Positions 38,634 to 46,746 of a stretch of DNA of 64,000 nt are shown here, piece by piece. The notes under the pieces are model-generated. The model did no database searches. It had not been told where the DNA came from and saw only the letters and a program-made list of their open reading frames with translations. Made by a program: the position numbers and the translations under genes. The stretch covers positions 186,001 through 250,000 of the forward strand of contig NZ_FMDM01000001.1 of the NCBI RefSeq assembly GCF_900090105.1, written 5' to 3'. The DNA is from Micromonospora humi. Lineage in GTDB: Bacteria > Actinomycetota > Actinomycetes > Mycobacteriales > Micromonosporaceae. How positions within the stretch are numbered: the first letter of the stretch is position 1; each line of letters opens with the position of its first letter.

Positions 38634-40208
38634 TCAGCCGACGGCGGTGGCCGACGGCGGCGCGCTCCCGCCCTGCGGCGCCTCCGGCGTCATCAGCCGG
38701 ACGATCTCCGCCCGGTCGGCGGCCGACGGCAGCCCCCACTCCGGCCGGTAGCCGTACACCTCGTCCAGCGGGGTGGAGGCGGTCCGGCCGTCGACGATCT
38801 CGACGGAGTCGGTGCCGATCAGCCCGGGGTGTTCGACGCCGCACGCCTCGGCGACCTTGACCAGGTCCCGCCGGAGCGTACGGATGTAGTTGGCGGCCCG
38901 CACCGACTTGCGGGCCGGGTCCAGGCCCCGCGCCAGCCACGCGTTCTGGGTGGCGACGCCGGTCGGGCAGGTGTCGGTGTGGCACTTCTGCGCCTGGATG
39001 CAGCCGATCGCCAGCATCGCCTCCCGGCCCACGTTGACCAGGTCGGCGCCGAGCGCGAACGCGACCACCGCGTTGTCCGGCAGGCCGAGCTTGCCGGCGC
39101 CGACGAACACCACCTGCTCGTGCAGGCCGCGCTCGGCGAACGTCCGGTAGACGCGGGAGAAGCCCTGCTGGAACGGCAGCGACACGGAGTCGCTGAAGAT
39201 CAGCGGGGCGGCGCCGGTGCCGCCCTCGCCGCCGTCGACGGTCACGAAGTCCACGCCGCGGCCGGTCTCGCGCATCAGCGTGGTCAGCTCCTCCCAGAAG
39301 CCCAGGTCACCCACGGCGGACTTGATGCCGACCGGCAGGCCGGTCTCGGCGGCCAGCAGCTCCACCCAGTCCAGCAGGCTGTCGCAGTCGGAGAACTCGG
39401 CGTGCCGGGACGGGCTGACGCAGTCCTGCCCGGCCGGGATGCCCCGGGTGGCGGCGATCTCGGCGGAGACCTTCGCCGCCGGCAGCAGCCCGCCGAGGCT
39501 CGGCTTGGCGCCCTGGCTGAGCTTGATCTCCAACGCCCGCACCGGCGCGCCGGCCACCAGGTCCTTGAGCCGGTCCAGGCTGAACCGGCCGCGCTCGTCC
39601 CGACAGCCGAAGTAGGCGGTGCCGAGCTGGAAGACCACCTCGCCGCCGTTGCGGTGGTACGGCGACAGCCCACCCTCGCCGGTGTTGTGCAGGCAGCCGG
39701 CGAGCGCGGCGCCGCGGTTGAGCGCCTCGATCGCGTTGCCGGAGAGCGAACCGAAGCTCATCCCGGAGATGTTGACCACCGACTCCGGCCGGAAGGCCCG
39801 CGCCCGCCCACGGGCCGCGCCCAGCACCTTGGCGCAGGGCAGCGCCACGTCGTGCCCGGCGGCCGGCGTCGACGGCGGTACGGCCCGACCAAATGTGCGG
39901 TGCTTGATGATCGGGTAGCCGCGGGTGTGCTCGATGTCGTTGTCGGTGCCGAAGCCGAAGTAGTTGTTCTCCTGCTTCGCCGAGGCGTACACCCAGCGGC
40001 GCTGGTCGCGGGTGAAGGGCCGTTCCTCGTCGTTGCCGGCCACGATGTACTGGCGCAGCTCGGGCCCGATCGACTCGAGCAGGTAGCGGGCGCGGCCCAG
40101 GACGGGGAAGTTGCGCCGCAGCGCGTGGTCACGTTGCAGCAGGTCCCGGGCCGCGACGGCGGCGACGGCGGCGACGGCGGCGGGTACGGCTCTTCTGGCC
40201 CAGCTCAT
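38634..40208 (-). CDS. FMN-binding glutamate-synthase-like protein
   Basis: Protein of 524 residues, homologous to the FMN/glutamate-synthase domain of GltB but without the amidotransferase domain. Motifs: NISGMSFGSLSGNAIEALNRGA, NTGEGGLSPYH, EIKLSQGAKPSLGG, VDFVTVDGGEGGTGAAPLIFSDSV and an iron-sulfur-type Cys cluster CIQAQKCHTDTCPTGVATQ. An N-terminal hydrophobic Ala/Val stretch (AVPAAVAAVAAVAARDLL) may anchor it; the GACGGCGGC repeat encoding it is a simple-sequence run. ATG 40206-40208 is chosen (MSWARRAVPA); an upstream start at 40241 would add 11 Gly/Pro-rich residues. The donor and the reaction of these orphan proteins are not settled. Confidence 0.9.
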   Translation of the reverse strand: MSWARRAVPAAVAAVAAVAARDLLQRDHALRRNFPVLGRARYLLESIGPELRQYIVAGNDEERPFTRDQRRWVYASAKQENNYFGFGTDNDIEHTRGYPIIKHRTFGRAVPPSTPAAGHDVALPCAKVLGAARGRARAFRPESVVNISGMSFGSLSGNAIEALNRGAALAGCLHNTGEGGLSPYHRNGGEVVFQLGTAYFGCRDERGRFSLDRLKDLVAGAPVRALEIKLSQGAKPSLGGLLPAAKVSAEIAATRGIPAGQDCVSPSRHAEFSDCDSLLDWVELLAAETGLPVGIKSAVGDLGFWEELTTLMRETGRGVDFVTVDGGEGGTGAAPLIFSDSVSLPFQQGFSRVYRTFAERGLHEQVVFVGAGKLGLPDNAVVAFALGADLVNVGREAMLAIGCIQAQKCHTDTCPTGVATQNAWLARGLDPARKSVRAANYIRTLRRDLVKVAEACGVEHPGLIGTDSVEIVDGRTASTPLDEVYGYRPEWGLPSAADRAEIVRLMTPEAPQGGSAPPSATAVG

Positions 40209-40270
40209 CCCGCCACTCTTTCCGCCGGGGCCACCGGTCAAACTCCGGTGGAACCCCCGCCGCGCGGGCG

Positions 40271-40858
40271 GTGTCAGGGAAGTGGACCGAGGCGGAGGTT
40301 GCCCTGGACGACGAGGAGATCGTCACCCGCGTACGCGCCGGTGACCGGGAGGCGTACGACCTCCTGGTCGCCCGGCACACCGCGTCCGCGTACCGGACGG
40401 CGGTGCTGCTCGGCGCCGGCCCGGACGCCGAGGACGTCATCCAGGAGGCGTTCGTGAAGGCCTACCGGAAGCTGTCCCGCTACCGGGGGGACGCGTCGTT
40501 CCGTTCCTGGCTGCTCGCGATCGTGGCCAACGAGAGCCGCAACCTGCACCGCTCCCGCGGCCGGCGCGACGGGTTGGTGTTGCGGGCCGCGGCGGCGGCA
40601 CCGGGGACGGAGGCGACCGCGGACGACGGGCTCGGCGCGGTCCTCGCCGCCGAGCGCCGGGCCGCGCTGGTGGGGGCGCTGCGCCGGCTGCCCGCCCGGG
40701 ACCGTGCGGTGATCGCCTGCCGCTACCTGCTCGACCTCACCGAGGAGGAGACCGTGACCGTGCTGGGGCTGCCCCGGGGCACGGTGAAGTCGCGCACCCA
40801 CCGCGCGCTGGCGAAGCTGCGTGGCCTGCTCGACCGCGAGGTGGCACACCGTGGATGA
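40271..40858 (+). CDS. ECF-type RNA polymerase sigma factor
   Basis: Protein of 195 residues. Region 2 is DAEDVIQEAFVKAYRKLSRYRGDASFRSWLLAIVANESRN, and region 4 is LRRLPARDRAVIACRYLLDLTEEETVTVLGLPRGTVKSRTHRALAKLRGLL. No extra C-terminal domain is present. GTG 40271 is chosen; GTG 40282 is out of frame. The gene overlaps the following membrane-protein gene by 8 bp, the usual sigma/anti-sigma arrangement. The controlled regulon cannot be read from the window; the lipoprotein downstream is the nearest candidate. Confidence 0.93.
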   Translation: MSGKWTEAEVALDDEEIVTRVRAGDREAYDLLVARHTASAYRTAVLLGAGPDAEDVIQEAFVKAYRKLSRYRGDASFRSWLLAIVANESRNLHRSRGRRDGLVLRAAAAAPGTEATADDGLGAVLAAERRAALVGALRRLPARDRAVIACRYLLDLTEEETVTVLGLPRGTVKSRTHRALAKLRGLLDREVAHRG

Positions 40859-41564
40859 GCTGGAGCGGGAGCTGCGGGCGCTGTCCGCCTGGCTGGAGCC
40901 GACCGCGCCGCCGGACGTGGTCGCCCGGGTCCACGCCCGTGTCGCCGCGCCGCCGCGCCGGCGCCGGCGGTACTGGTTGTCCGCCGCGCTCGCCGCGCTG
41001 CTCGTGGCGGCGCTGCCGCCGGGGCGCGCCGCCGTCGCCGACGCGGTGTCCGGGTTGCTGCGGTTCGCCGGGGTGGTCGTGGACACCTCGGGCGCCCCGG
41101 CGTCACCCACCGGAACGCCGTCGCCGCTGCCGGGGCAGCGCCCGGTCGCGCCCGCCGAGGCGCAGCGGCAGGTCCGCTTCCCGATCCGGGTGCCGGCCCG
41201 GCTCGGCGCCCCCGAACGGGTGCTGGTCGCCGACCCGGACGGCGCGGGCGCCCACCGGGTGGCGAGCCTGCTCTGGCGGGGCGGGGCGTTGCGCCTGGAC
41301 GCGTTCGACGGTTCGCTCGACGTCGCGTTCCACAAGCAGGCCGCCGGCGCGGACGTGACGTTCACCCAGGTGCACGGCGACTTCGCGATCTGGGTCGGTG
41401 GCCCGCACGCGCTGGCGTACGTCGATCGGCGCGGGACGGTGCGGGTGGCCACCGCGCGCCTGTCCGCCGCGACGCTGATCTGGCAGGACGCCGGGGTGAG
41501 CTACCGCCTGGAGGGCGACCTCACCGAGGGCGAGGCGCTCGACATCGCGGGCTCGCTGGGCTGA
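40851..41564 (+). CDS. Putative anti-sigma factor / single-pass membrane protein
   Basis: Protein of 237 residues: a short cytoplasmic part (MDELERELRALSAWLEPTAPPDVVARVHARV), an Arg-rich stop (PPRRRRR), one membrane helix at residues 41-56, and an extracytoplasmic region with a Pro/Thr/Ser linker and a beta-rich domain (RVASLLWRGGALRLDAFDGSLD; WVGGPHALAYVDRRGTVRVA). GTG 40851 overlaps the sigma gene stop by 8 bp. There is no zinc-binding HxxxCxxC motif, so it would be an atypical anti-sigma factor. Its topology and place support that role, but sequence alone does not prove it. Confidence 0.7.
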   Translation: MDELERELRALSAWLEPTAPPDVVARVHARVAAPPRRRRRYWLSAALAALLVAALPPGRAAVADAVSGLLRFAGVVVDTSGAPASPTGTPSPLPGQRPVAPAEAQRQVRFPIRVPARLGAPERVLVADPDGAGAHRVASLLWRGGALRLDAFDGSLDVAFHKQAAGADVTFTQVHGDFAIWVGGPHALAYVDRRGTVRVATARLSAATLIWQDAGVSYRLEGDLTEGEALDIAGSLG

Positions 41565-41633
41565 GCGGGGAACCTCCCGGGCGTGGCCGGTGTCCTGGTG
41601 ACGGGTTCGTCGTCGATCGATCGGGGGTGCCGG

Positions 41634-42143
41634 ATGTCCCGTCCGGGCAGGATCTCGCTGGTGTCGGTGCTGCTGCTGGGCGGCTGCACGAGCTCCGGAT
41701 CGCCGACTCCGCCGCCGGCCGCGTCGAGCGCCGCCACACCGGCCGCGTCGACCGGCTGTCACTCCCCGGTGGCGACGGGTCGGCTGCCGGACTGGGCGGA
41801 CGCCGGGTTCAGCGGGGACACCCGGATGGCACACGTGCTCGGCGACCGGGGCGAGATCGTCGCGATCCTGTTCGGGCACCCGCTCACCGTCAGCCGGAGC
41901 GGGGGGCCGACCAACAAGATCCTCTGGGTGGGGCGTCCGGCGTCCGCCTCGCCCGACCCGGCGGCGTCCACCACGCTGGTGATCACCGCGACGCGCGACG
42001 GCAGCGGCGCCCGGGTCACCCGGGAGGTCGCCGGTGGCCCCGGACCGTCCATCGTCGACCTGCCCGCGGCCGGGTGCTGGCACCTGCGGCTTGCCTGGTC
42101 CGGCCGGGTCGACACGATGGACCTCGCCTACGCCGCCGCCTGA
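41634..42143 (+). CDS. Putative lipoprotein of unknown function
   Basis: Protein of 169 residues beginning MSRPGRISLVSVLLLGGCTSS; the lipobox LLGGC gives Cys18 as lipidated residue, which fixes ATG 41634 as start in preference to upstream frames. A Ser/Pro/Ala linker precedes a domain with ILFGHPLTVSRSGGPTNKILWVGRP and CWHLRLAWSGRVDTMDLAYA. It shares some features with actinobacterial surface lipoproteins of unknown role. It lies 69 bp after the anti-sigma-like gene and may be part of the ECF regulon. Confidence 0.78.
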   Translation: MSRPGRISLVSVLLLGGCTSSGSPTPPPAASSAATPAASTGCHSPVATGRLPDWADAGFSGDTRMAHVLGDRGEIVAILFGHPLTVSRSGGPTNKILWVGRPASASPDPAASTTLVITATRDGSGARVTREVAGGPGPSIVDLPAAGCWHLRLAWSGRVDTMDLAYAAA

Positions 42144-42182
42144 GGTGGGCATGGCCGCGCCCGCTCCGGGTAACGCCGGGTC

Positions 42183-42740
42183 ATGGCGAAGTACACGAAG
42201 CCGGAGCTCCGGGAGCAGCTCAAGGAGGAGATCAAGGCCTCCGACAAGGGGGGCCGGCCGGGGCAGTGGTCGGCCCGCAAGTCGCAGCTGCTGACCAACG
42301 AGTACAAGAAGCGCGGCGGGGGCTTCGAGGGCCCGAAGGACGCACGACAGCGCTCGTTGCAGCGCTGGGGCGGCGAGCAGTGGCAGACCCGCTCCGGTGA
42401 CACCCGTGCCCGGCACGACGGCGAAACCGAGCGTTACCTGCCGAAACAGGCATGGGAGGAGCTGTCGGAGAAGGACCGGCGGGCGACCGACACCCGCAAG
42501 CGGCGCGCGTCGCGCTCCGGCCGGCAGTACGTCCCGAACACCGGCCCGGCGAAGCGGGCCCGGCGGGACGCGACCGCCGCCGAGCAGGTGACCGAGCTGC
42601 CGGTGGCGGAGGCGGCCAAGCTCGTGCGCGGACTCGACCGGCGCCAGCTCGACGCGGCGCTGCGCCGGGAGCGCCGCGGCAAGGCCCGCAGCACGCTGAT
42701 CCGGCGGCTGGAGTCGGAACTCCGCCGCCGGACAGCGTGA
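42183..42740 (+). CDS. DUF5872-type basic protein
   Basis: Protein of 185 residues, rich in Lys/Arg, opening MAKYTKPELREQLKEEIKAS, followed by DKGGRPGQWSARKSQLL. This N-terminal block is the pattern I recall as DUF5872. The middle has ARQRSLQRWGGEQWQTRSG, and the C-terminus has a Rho-N/SAP-like helix pair (VTELPVAEAAKLVRGLDRRQLDAALRRERRGKARSTLIRRLESEL). It is probably a nucleic-acid- or chromatin-associated small protein; no experimental role is known to me. It converges with the xylanase gene, 7 bp apart. Confidence 0.75.
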   Translation: MAKYTKPELREQLKEEIKASDKGGRPGQWSARKSQLLTNEYKKRGGGFEGPKDARQRSLQRWGGEQWQTRSGDTRARHDGETERYLPKQAWEELSEKDRRATDTRKRRASRSGRQYVPNTGPAKRARRDATAAEQVTELPVAEAAKLVRGLDRRQLDAALRRERRGKARSTLIRRLESELRRRTA

Positions 42741-42747
42741 GCGTGGC

Positions 42748-43941
42748 CTACCGGCGCGGCTGCTGCGGTACGCGGGGCAGCACGAACGGCGGCCCGGAGT
42801 AGATGAGGTCCGCCTTCAACTCCTGGTAGGACCGCTTCGGCCGGTAGTTCTCGTCGTAGACGGTGGCCAGCCCCTCCGGCGGGTCCGAGAACGCGCCCGG
42901 CACCCAGGAGTGCTTGTCGGTGAAGCCCCAGAGCGTGAACGACAGGCAGTGCCGCTCGGCCAGGCAGGCCCGCAGCAGCGTGCTGAAGTTGGCCGCGGAC
43001 GCCTGCAACCGGGGGTTGATCTCGGCGGAGTCGCCCGCCTGCACCCCGGCGGTCATCTGGCTGCGCACGTCCACCTCGGTGAACGCCGTCGCCAGACCCA
43101 GCCCGGCGAACTTCCGCAGCGCGGCGACGACCTGGAGGGTGTCGTAGTTGCCGTACTGGGTGCCCAGGTGGCCCTGGCTGCCGACGCCGTCGATCGGCAC
43201 GCCCCGGGCCCGCAGGTCACGAGCCATCTCGTAGACGAACTGCGTCTTGTCGTCGGCCGGGTTGCCGGAGCCGAAGGCCTCGATGTTGTAGTCGTTGTAG
43301 AACAGCAGCGCCTTCGGGTCGGCGGCGCGGGCCCAGCGGAAGGCGTCGGCGACGTAGCCGGGGCCGAGGTGCTGCGCCCAGAAGCCCTTGTAGTGCAGGG
43401 TGGACGGGGTGTCCCAGGGGTCGCTGACCGCCTCGTTGACCACGTCCCACTGCCAGATCTGGCCCTTGAAGTGGCGGACCACGGCGGTGATGTGGTCGCG
43501 CAGGATCTTCCGTAGCTCGGCGGTGTCGATCGAGCCGTCCGCGACGCCCTCGGTGAGCCAGGTCGGCAACTGGTTGTGCCAGACCAGCACGTGGCCGCGG
43601 ACCCGCTGCTGGTGCTGGCGGGCGAAGGCGACCAGCTCGTCGGCCGGACCCCAGTTGTAGGTGCCCCGGGTGGGCTCCAGGCTCTCCCACTTCATCACGT
43701 TCTCGGCGGTGACCGTGGAGAACTCGGAGCCGGCCAACTCCCGGTAGCGGGGCTCGGCGGCGTTGTCGAGAGCGGCCATGTCGACTGCGGTGCCCACGTA
43801 CAGGCCGTGGCGCTTGGCCAGGTCGCGCAGGCTCTGCGTGGTCGGGTCGTAGGGGCGCCCGGCGGTGGCGGGCACGACGTTGAGGGCGGCGGCGGTCGCG
43901 ACGGCGACGAGGCCGGCGGCGAGCCAGCGGCTCGGTTTCAT
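42748..43941 (-). CDS. Secreted endo-1,4-beta-xylanase, GH10
   Basis: Protein of 397 residues with a signal peptide (MKPSRWLAAGLVAVATAAALNVVPATA). The GH10 catalytic module has the acid/base Glu170 in WQWDVVNEAV and the nucleophile Glu289 in ATAFTEVDVR; VRGHVLVWHNQLPTWL and LLFYNDYNIE are also typical of the family. No binding module is attached. ATG 43939-43941 has GGAAGGACC upstream. The promoter region contains two TCCGAAACT direct repeats 21 bp apart. It hydrolyses the beta-1,4-xylan backbone outside the cell, and is next to the divergently transcribed GH5 enzyme, supporting a hemicellulose locus. Confidence 0.95.
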   Translation of the reverse strand: MKPSRWLAAGLVAVATAAALNVVPATAGRPYDPTTQSLRDLAKRHGLYVGTAVDMAALDNAAEPRYRELAGSEFSTVTAENVMKWESLEPTRGTYNWGPADELVAFARQHQQRVRGHVLVWHNQLPTWLTEGVADGSIDTAELRKILRDHITAVVRHFKGQIWQWDVVNEAVSDPWDTPSTLHYKGFWAQHLGPGYVADAFRWARAADPKALLFYNDYNIEAFGSGNPADDKTQFVYEMARDLRARGVPIDGVGSQGHLGTQYGNYDTLQVVAALRKFAGLGLATAFTEVDVRSQMTAGVQAGDSAEINPRLQASAANFSTLLRACLAERHCLSFTLWGFTDKHSWVPGAFSDPPEGLATVYDENYRPKRSYQELKADLIYSGPPFVLPRVPQQPRR

Positions 43942-43967
43942 GGTGGTCCTTCCGGCGAGCGCGAACG

Positions 43968-43997
43968 TCCGAAACTTCCGGGAACATTTCCGAAACT
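43968..43997 (-). promoter_or_regulatory. Direct repeats upstream of the xylanase gene (XlnR/BxlR-like)
   Basis: TCCGAAACT occurs at 43968-43976 and 43989-43997, 21 bp (two helical turns) apart. The first copy, CGAAACTTCCG (43970-43980), differs by one base from CGAAACTTTCG, the palindrome I recall as the repressor site of Streptomyces xylanase genes. It is in the divergent gap 27-56 bp before the xylanase start. Confidence 0.55.
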
Positions 43998-44058
43998 CGG
44001 CCGGAACGTTACGGCGGTCGATGCGGCCCGTCAATCGCCCGCGCCACTCCTCGGTGCC

Positions 44059-44103
44059 TTGACGTGCGCGGCTGTTAACGTGAACATAGATGAGCATCGT
44101 TAA
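44059..44103 (+). promoter_or_regulatory. Putative promoter and dyad of the GH5 gene
   Basis: TTGACG at 44059-44064 is a good -35; the -10 is uncertain (GAACAT, 44082). A quasi-palindrome GTTAACGTGAAC (44074-44085) with an ACGT centre, and TTAACG/CGTTAA arms (44075-44080 and 44098-44103), cover the predicted start region. This looks like a LacI-type operator. Confidence 0.45.
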
Positions 44104-44114
44104 ATGGAGGCGTC

Positions 44115-45599
44115 ATGGCGCGAGGTCGATCGGTTCGTCGCACGCTGATCGCCCTGGTGGCGGCCCTGACCGCGACGATCGGCGGCGTGGTCGTCGCGTC
44201 GCCGCCGGCCACCGCCGCCACCGACGGCTTCCGGGGCATGAACTGGGCCGTGCTGGGCGACAACTTCAGCACCGGTCCGCTCGTCGTGCAGGGCCTGACC
44301 GCGTCCGACAGCAACGCCACGGTGCGCGCCAAGGCCGACGCCCTCTACGACGCCATGGCGGCCAGCATGGGGGTCAACACCGTCCGGCTGCCGATCAACA
44401 CCCACACGGTGGGCACCACCTGGTGGGAGGCCTACCGGGGTGCGGTCGACGCCGCCACCGCCCGCGGCTTCAAGGTCATCCTGGCCTACTGGGAGGACGG
44501 CGCCGCCTCCGGCGGTCGGATCACGAACCTCGCCGCGTGGAACGCGATGTGGTCGACGGTGACCAACACCTACGGCGCGAACCCGAACGTCTACTTCGAG
44601 CCGATGAACGAGCCGCACGGCTACAGCTCGGCGCAGTGGCGCGACGTGGCGGCCGAGTGGCTCCGCTACCACTACTCGGCGGTGCCCGCCCGGGTGCTGA
44701 TCGGCGGCACCGGGTTCAGCCAGGACCTGCGTGACGTCTGCGACGACCCGCGCTTCGCCTCGACGCTCTTCTCCTTCCACCACTACGCGTTCTTCTACGA
44801 GCCGATGAGCTACGACGCCTTCCGGAGCCACATCCGGACCCGCCTCGGCAACTGCGCCTCCCGCGCGGTGGTCACCGAGTTCGGCGCGCCCATGAACGAC
44901 GGCCGCGACTACGCCGACGCGAACAGCACGGACAACTTCGTGCGGCACATCCGCGCCATGGCCCAGGTGATGCGCGACAACCGGATGGGCGGCACCTACT
45001 GGCCCGCCCTCGGCGGCAAGCCCGGCACCATCGGGTACGACTGGTACTCGATGTTCTCCCTCGGCGGCAGCGGCACCGACCTCCGCCTTGCCGTCCGCAA
45101 CCCCTCGGGCGCGGACCGAATCCGCTACGGGTGGGGCGACACCGTCGGCGGCGGCCCCACCACGCCTCCGCCGTCGACCGGGACGTTCTACCGGGTCGTC
45201 GTGCGCCACAGCGGCAAGGCCATGGACGTCCAGTCACCGAACACCGACAACGGCGCCCGCGTCGGCCAGTACACCTACGGCGGCAACGCGTGGCAGCAGT
45301 GGCAGTTCGCCGACGCCGGCGGTGGCTGGTGGCGCCTCGTCAGCCGGCACAGCGGGAAGTGCCTCGACGTGGTGGGCGCCTCCACCGCCGACGGCGCCGA
45401 GCTGATCCAGTACACCTGTGGCAGCGGCGCGAACCAGCAGTTCCAGATGGTCGCCGACGGCGGCTGGTTCCAGCTCCGGGCCCGGCACAGCGGCAAGTGC
45501 GTGGACGTGCCGGCCGCGTCGACCGCGGACGGCGTGGTGCTCAAGCAGTATCCGTGCAACAGCGGCGCCAACCAGCGGTGGTCGCGCTCGGCCGTCTGA
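44115..45599 (+). CDS. Secreted GH5 glycoside hydrolase with C-terminal ricin-type (CBM13) lectin domain
   Basis: Protein of 494 residues. A signal peptide ends near ATAATDG (residue 37). The GH5 module has the acid/base Glu166 in YFEPMNEPHG and nucleophile Glu255 in AVVTEFGAPM, plus FSFHHYAFFYEP. After a short Pro/Thr linker (TTPPPSTG) comes a beta-trefoil with three repeats ending in QW motifs (WQQWQFA, NQQFQMV, NQRWSRS). The target is probably cellulose, mannan or xyloglucan; the subfamily cannot be decided by eye. ATG 44115 has GGAGGCG upstream. It diverges from the GH10 gene and converges with the LacI gene, 7 bp apart. Confidence 0.9.
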   Translation: MARGRSVRRTLIALVAALTATIGGVVVASPPATAATDGFRGMNWAVLGDNFSTGPLVVQGLTASDSNATVRAKADALYDAMAASMGVNTVRLPINTHTVGTTWWEAYRGAVDAATARGFKVILAYWEDGAASGGRITNLAAWNAMWSTVTNTYGANPNVYFEPMNEPHGYSSAQWRDVAAEWLRYHYSAVPARVLIGGTGFSQDLRDVCDDPRFASTLFSFHHYAFFYEPMSYDAFRSHIRTRLGNCASRAVVTEFGAPMNDGRDYADANSTDNFVRHIRAMAQVMRDNRMGGTYWPALGGKPGTIGYDWYSMFSLGGSGTDLRLAVRNPSGADRIRYGWGDTVGGGPTTPPPSTGTFYRVVVRHSGKAMDVQSPNTDNGARVGQYTYGGNAWQQWQFADAGGGWWRLVSRHSGKCLDVVGASTADGAELIQYTCGSGANQQFQMVADGGWFQLRARHSGKCVDVPAASTADGVVLKQYPCNSGANQRWSRSAV

Positions 45600-45606
45600 C
45601 GCTCGG

Positions 45607-46611
45607 CTAGCCGATTGGCCGGCAGGAGGCCCGCACCACCAGCTCGGTGGGAAGCCGGATGTGCGCGTCGCGTTCCACGCCGGCGATCAGGTCGATCAGC
45701 AGGCGCAGCGACTCGGCGCCCATCCGTTGCAGCGGTTGCCGGATGGTGGTCAGCGGCGGGTCGACGAGCGCCGACTCCGGGACGTTGTCGAAGCCGATCA
45801 CCGACAGCTCGTCCGGGACCGCGATGCCGATGGCCCGGGCGACGTCGAGCGTGGAGATCGCCGACAGGTCGTTGCCGGCGAAGATGGCGGTCGGCCGGTC
45901 GGGGAGCGCGAGCAGCTCCGCGGCGGTGCCGGCGGCGCCCTCGATCCGGAAGCCGCCGACGCGCACGAGCCGTTCGTCCACCGCCACGCCCGCGTCGGCC
46001 ATGGCCTGTCGGAAGCCGGCCTCGCGCAGGCGCGCCGACTCGAGGTCGGGGCGCCCGCTGATGTGCCCGATCCGCCGGTGGCCGAGGGAGAGCAGGTAGT
46101 TCGTCGCGAGCACGGCGCCGGCGAAGTTGTCCGAGTCGACGGTGGGCAGGCCGGACGGGCCGGTGTGCGGGTCGACGGCCACCACGTGGAAGCCGTGTTT
46201 GGTCTCGACCACGGTCGGCGTGACGATCACCGCGCCGTCGATGAGCGTGCCGGAGAGCCGGGCCAGGGAGCGTCGTTCCCAGCCGATCGCGGCGCCCTCG
46301 CCGTCGCCGCTGGAGTAGGCGAGCAGTTGGTAGCCGCTGCCGGCGACCTCCCGGGAGGCGCCCTTCAGCAGCTCGGTGGAGAACGGCTCGAACTCGGCGA
46401 CCAGGATGCCCAGGACGTTCGTGCGGTGGCTGCGCAGGCTCTGCGCCCCCAGGTCGGCCTCGTACCCGAGGTCGTGGATGACCTGCTGCACGCGCTCGAC
46501 GGTGGCCTGGGCGACGCCGTACCGACCATTGACAACCTTTGATACGGTCGCCACCGAGACGCCGGCGGTACGTGCCACGTCGGACATCTTGACGCGCTGC
46601 GGGAAGGCCAC
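45607..46611 (-). CDS. LacI-family transcriptional regulator of the sugar-import operon
   Basis: Protein of 334 residues from GTG 46609-46611 (VAFPQRVKMSDVARTAGVS); starts further upstream (46683) would cover an operator-like palindrome and have no ribosome site, so they are less likely. The N-terminal HTH and hinge helix read VKMSDVARTAGVSVATVSKVVNGRYGV, with the hinge LGAQSLRSHRTNVLGILV. The periplasmic-binding-protein-like effector domain has TAIFAGNDLSAISTLDVARAIGIAVPDELSVIGFDN. It faces the ABC transporter operon and is expected to repress it until an oligosaccharide binds. The operator at 46655-46670 lies 44-59 bp upstream of its own start, allowing autoregulation. Confidence 0.9.
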   Translation of the reverse strand: MAFPQRVKMSDVARTAGVSVATVSKVVNGRYGVAQATVERVQQVIHDLGYEADLGAQSLRSHRTNVLGILVAEFEPFSTELLKGASREVAGSGYQLLAYSSGDGEGAAIGWERRSLARLSGTLIDGAVIVTPTVVETKHGFHVVAVDPHTGPSGLPTVDSDNFAGAVLATNYLLSLGHRRIGHISGRPDLESARLREAGFRQAMADAGVAVDERLVRVGGFRIEGAAGTAAELLALPDRPTAIFAGNDLSAISTLDVARAIGIAVPDELSVIGFDNVPESALVDPPLTTIRQPLQRMGAESLRLLIDLIAGVERDAHIRLPTELVVRASCRPIG

Positions 46612-46654
46612 GCCGACGATGATAGAGGGCGTCCGGGGCCGCGTCGCGACGGTT

Positions 46655-46704
46655 TCGAAAACGTTATCGATACCGATTGACATCAAGTTTCGTGACTGTA
46701 AAAC
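46655..46704 (+). promoter_or_regulatory. ABC operon promoter with LacI-type operator
   Basis: TCGAAAACGTTATCGA (46655-46670) is a 16-bp palindrome with one mismatch pair and a CG centre, typical of LacI-family operators. It ends 6 bp before a perfect TTGACA -35 (46677-46682), with a -10-like TAAAAC (46699-46704) after a 16-bp spacer. GAGGAG lies about 8-12 bp before the ATG at 46747. Confidence 0.72.
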
Positions 46705-46746
46705 TCCCCGACAGGTAACCCGACTGAGCGGTCGAGGAGACATCTA

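Noticed and set aside
40140..40190. Tandem GACGGCGGC repeats
   Set aside because: A short simple-sequence run coding for Ala/Val in a membrane segment of the FMN protein; not a mobile or CRISPR repeat.
46612..46743. Longer LacI protein from ATG 46683 or 46743
   Set aside because: The extension covers the operator and the divergent promoter, has no ribosome site, and is not similar to LacI family N-termini.
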